Assembly: GCA_041179125.1 (NCBI GenBank) | Contig: JBEGTZ010000177.1 | Coordinates: 1 to 8,115 of the forward strand | DNA: 8,115 nt | Source: CAMCXE01 sp041179125 | Lineage (GTDB): Bacteria; Pseudomonadota; Gammaproteobacteria; Pseudomonadales; Cellvibrionaceae | Reading direction: 5' to 3' | Shown here: in pieces, positions 6,129 to 8,115 of the stretch | Layout of the letters: every line of letters begins with the position of its first letter | Numbering within the stretch: the stretch's first letter is position 1 | Translations under genes and position numbers: made by a program | The notes under the pieces: model-generated | The model's database searches: none | What the model was told of the DNA's origin: nothing | What the model saw: the letters and a program-made list of their open reading frames with translations, nothing else

Positions 6129-7856
6129 TTAGCGGGGCGGGTTTAGATCCGCGATGTGATTAAAATGCTGTGTGTACTCGCCCCAATTATTTTGGGCAAA
6201 TTGCGGGCGCCCGAAATAATAACCTTGCAGTAAATCGCAACCGGCTTGTTTGGCTAATTCTAATTCTGCGAGGGTTTCCACACCTTCTGCAATAATATCC
6301 AAACCTAAGCTATGCCCAAGTGCTGTTACGGCTTCTATTACTTTTCGGTTGCGGTCGTTTTTAGAGTTTTCAATAAAAAATTGTTTATCAATTTTAAGTG
6401 TGTCCAAAGGCAACAAGGTTAAATAGGCCATAGACGAATAACCGGTGCCGAAATCATCAACTGCTATGCGTATGCCTTTGTCGTGTAAGCGTTGCAATAA
6501 ATCAACGCTGCGTTCAGGGTAAAGCATGAGCGTGGATTCAGTGATTTCTAGTTCAACTCGATTCGGTTCAATATGGTAGCGTGTAAATGCGTGTTCTATG
6601 GTGTGAATGATGGACTGGCGGTAGCAATAGTTGGCGGGAATATTCAAACAAATATCGGCGTTAATACATTCTTTTTTCCATTGTTGCATTTGTTTAAATG
6701 CGGTGTGAAATAGCCATTCATGAAACGGTTCAATGAGGTGAAGCCGGTCGATCATATTAATTAATTCAGGCGCGCCGATGGTGAAATCGGTTCTGGGCCA
6801 ACGGCTTAACGCTTCTAAACGGCGTAATTGATGCGTTTTGGCGCAAACAATTGGCTGATACACTAAGGCTAATTCGCCTTGGGAAATTGCTTTGGCTAAT
6901 TCACGCTCCAATAATTGTTGCCGCGACCAACGCTCTTTATGTTCGCTGGAAAAACTCACCCAATTATGTTCTTGCGTGTTTTTAGCCAGAATTAAGGCTT
7001 CATCTGCGTGTTTGAGGAGTTCTTCAACACTGGCCGCCACGGGGTAGGTGGCAATACCGGCGCAGGCACTTAATTGAATAGGAATACCGTTGACTTCAAA
7101 CGGCGTTTGTATGGCTTGCATGATTTTTTCTGTAATTACATGGCTTATTTGGTCGTCCACATGCTCCAATAAAACCACAAATTCATCGCCGCCCATGCGT
7201 GCAGGGCTGTCTGTGCTGCGGCAATTATCGCGGATGCAGGCGGCCACATATTGCAAAACCTTGTCACCGATGTCGTAGCCGTAAATTTCGTTGACGGGTT
7301 TAAAATTATTTAAATCAATCACGAGTATTGAGCAGCTTTGCCCGTAGCGATTGCAGCGCCCCACCGCATGGGATAAACGGTTATACAATAAATTGCGGTT
7401 TAATAAACCGGTAAGGCTGTCATAGTGCGCCAGGTTATTAAGTTGTTTTTGTAATTGGCTGGTGTGAATGGCGTTGTGAATAGCACTGCTTAATAAAGGC
7501 GCCGTCATGGATTTTAGCGTTAAATAATCCTGTGCGCCTTGTGCTAATGTTTGGCCGGTATCGTCTTCGCCATCGTTTTGATTAATTAAAAGCAAGGGTA
7601 AATTATCGCTGCTGTATTCCCTGCGCAGAGATTTAACTACGCTTTGCTCTGAATGTGTTTGCATTTGGGTATCGAGCAGGCAGCACAAAGGGTGGTGAAG
7701 TCGAATTTTATGCAGAGCGTCTTCTGCATGGGTAGCAACAATTAATTCATCCCAGTGTGCATTGGGGATGCCTAAATAACCTGCAATTGCTTCACAGGTG
7801 GAGGCTTCATCGCTAATAAGCATAATTGCGCGCGAAGCGCTTGACGGCGCTTTCAT
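6129..7856 (-). CDS. Receiver-like/GGDEF/EAL cyclic-di-GMP turnover protein
   Basis: The 575-residue protein starts at ATG 7856 without a clear SD. Residues 10-131 resemble a receiver: Asp16-Glu17, Asp62 in LLDTQM and Lys115 are present, but the usual Thr/Ser site is Asn92, so signalling may be atypical. Residues 140-305 are a GGDEF domain with DSLTGLLNRN (146-155), metal-binding Asp181, Asn189, Asp198 and an intact GGDEF at 222-226. RSTD at 213-216 is the RxxD inhibitory site for c-di-GMP. Residues 315-565 are an EAL domain with LEALSRW (EAL 348-350), Asn405, Glu437, DDFGTGYSS (467-475), KIDK (488-491), Glu524 in AEGVET and QGYYFGRP. Both active sites look complete, so it could make or cleave c-di-GMP, with the balance set by the N-terminal domain. 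It has no membrane segments, so it is cytosolic. Such proteins often control motility, pili and biofilm, but no target is identified here. Confidence 0.92.
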   Translation of the reverse strand: MKAPSSASRAIMLISDEASTCEAIAGYLGIPNAHWDELIVATHAEDALHKIRLHHPLCCLLDTQMQTHSEQSVVKSLRREYSSDNLPLLLINQNDGEDDTGQTLAQGAQDYLTLKSMTAPLLSSAIHNAIHTSQLQKQLNNLAHYDSLTGLLNRNLLYNRLSHAVGRCNRYGQSCSILVIDLNNFKPVNEIYGYDIGDKVLQYVAACIRDNCRSTDSPARMGGDEFVVLLEHVDDQISHVITEKIMQAIQTPFEVNGIPIQLSACAGIATYPVAASVEELLKHADEALILAKNTQEHNWVSFSSEHKERWSRQQLLERELAKAISQGELALVYQPIVCAKTHQLRRLEALSRWPRTDFTIGAPELINMIDRLHLIEPFHEWLFHTAFKQMQQWKKECINADICLNIPANYCYRQSIIHTIEHAFTRYHIEPNRVELEITESTLMLYPERSVDLLQRLHDKGIRIAVDDFGTGYSSMAYLTLLPLDTLKIDKQFFIENSKNDRNRKVIEAVTALGHSLGLDIIAEGVETLAELELAKQAGCDLLQGYYFGRPQFAQNNWGEYTQHFNHIADLNPPR

Positions 7857-7974
7857 TGTTTGTTGCCGTAGTGTATTAGGTTGGCGTGTGTCACAGCGGA
7901 GCGTGTAAAAAAATCAAACGGAATACCTAAAACCACGGGTTGACGACTCCAAGCAGTGTTATGCGTGCAAATGC
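7857..7974. other. Upstream region of the GGDEF-EAL gene
   Basis: This 118-bp stretch between a probable terminator and the start codon should hold the promoter of the GGDEF-EAL gene. I see no convincing -35/-10 pair, no ribosome site and no c-di-GMP riboswitch-like core. Confidence 0.4.
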
Positions 7975-8000
7975 AAAAACGTCCGCTGGGTGCCCAACGG
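7975..8000 (-). terminator. Candidate Rho-independent terminator of an upstream minus-strand gene
   Basis: Read on the minus strand, CCGTTGG and CCAGCGG form a 7-bp stem (one G-U pair) around a GCAC loop, followed by ACG and five T residues (7975-7979). This would end transcription from a gene to the right of the window, separating it from the GGDEF-EAL gene. The stem is short and there is a 3-nt gap before the T-tract. Confidence 0.45.
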
Positions 8001-8006
8001 CGGTTT

Positions 8007-8027
8007 CTAGGTTAAAGCATAGCCTAG
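8007..8027. repeat. Inverted repeat CTAGGTTA/TAGCCTAG
   Basis: CTAGGTTA (8007-8014) can pair with TAGCCTAG (8020-8027) around a 5-nt loop, with one G-U pair on the plus strand. It has no adjacent T-tract and no identified role. Confidence 0.3.
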
Positions 8028-8041
8028 CCCCTGTGCGCCGC

Positions 8042-8063
8042 AAGTGAGACAAAATTCTCACTT
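8042..8063. repeat. Perfect 8-bp inverted repeat beside the dispersed repeat
   Basis: AAGTGAGA (8042-8049) and TCTCACTT (8056-8063) are perfectly complementary around a 6-nt loop. It lies two bases before the second repeat copy and has no T-tract on either strand, so a terminator is not supported. Confidence 0.45.
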
Positions 8064-8065
8064 AT

Positions 8066-8115
8066 GGGCACCTTGCGGAAATTCACTTTTCGCGCGCTCG
8101 CTGCGTTATTTTCGT
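8066..8115 (+). repeat. Partial second copy of the inverted-repeat element (cut by right edge)
   Basis: The last 50 bases align with 4478-4526 on the same strand: GGGCACCTTGCGGAAAT against GGGTACCTCCGGAAAT with one indel, then CACTTTTCG and CGTTATTTTCGT shared, with scattered changes between. It therefore begins at the same terminal GGG and represents the left end of another family member, continuing beyond the window. Compared with the first copy it is clearly diverged, which points to an older dispersed family rather than a recent duplication. Confidence 0.6.

Noticed and set aside
7857..7980. c-di-GMP riboswitch ahead of the GGDEF-EAL gene
   Set aside because: I could not find the conserved GEMM core or tetraloop-receptor pattern on the minus strand.

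Overview
The window looks like chromosomal DNA from a gammaproteobacterium. Moderate GC, A/T-rich third positions, a Pseudomonas-style minor-pilin gene order and a classical fused ArgA all fit a relative of the Cellvibrio/Saccharophagus/Teredinibacter group. That placement is inference from style, not from a marker gene. Every gene I can support is on the minus strand, so the window reads from right (about 7.9 kb) to left.

Right edge to left: (1) 7857-8115 has no gene. It holds three short inverted repeats, one of them a plausible minus-strand terminator, and the first 50 bases of a dispersed repeat. (2) 7856-6129 is a receiver-like/GGDEF/EAL protein that keeps the key residues of both c-di-GMP synthesis and breakdown. 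(3) 6031-4706 is argA, N-acetylglutamate synthase, the first step of arginine synthesis. (4) 4705-4438 is a spacer carrying a 188-bp MITE-like element with 26-bp terminal inverted repeats and a 5-bp flanking direct repeat; its left end matches the repeat at the right edge. (5) 4437-2755 is a response regulator with a long TPR-like helical tail. (6) 2754-2340 is a 415-bp A/T-rich noncoding stretch with hairpins and palindromes. (7) 2339 to the left edge is a compact cluster of five type IV pilin-like genes, pilE-fimT-pilV-pilW-pilX, joined by a TAATG junction, an overlap and short gaps. The last gene runs off the window; in related clusters pilY1 follows.

The pilin cluster encodes the minor pilins thought to prime type IV pilus assembly and form its tip. 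The two signalling proteins (a c-di-GMP enzyme and a TPR response regulator) could plausibly act on motility or surface attachment, but nothing in the sequence links them directly to the pili. The clearest unexplained item is the small inverted-repeat element. The main oddity in the genes is the minor-pilin set: the PilW-like protein lacks the usual Glu5, and PilV and PilW both have unusually long leaders. I did not find a clear candidate for a wholly new multi-gene system.
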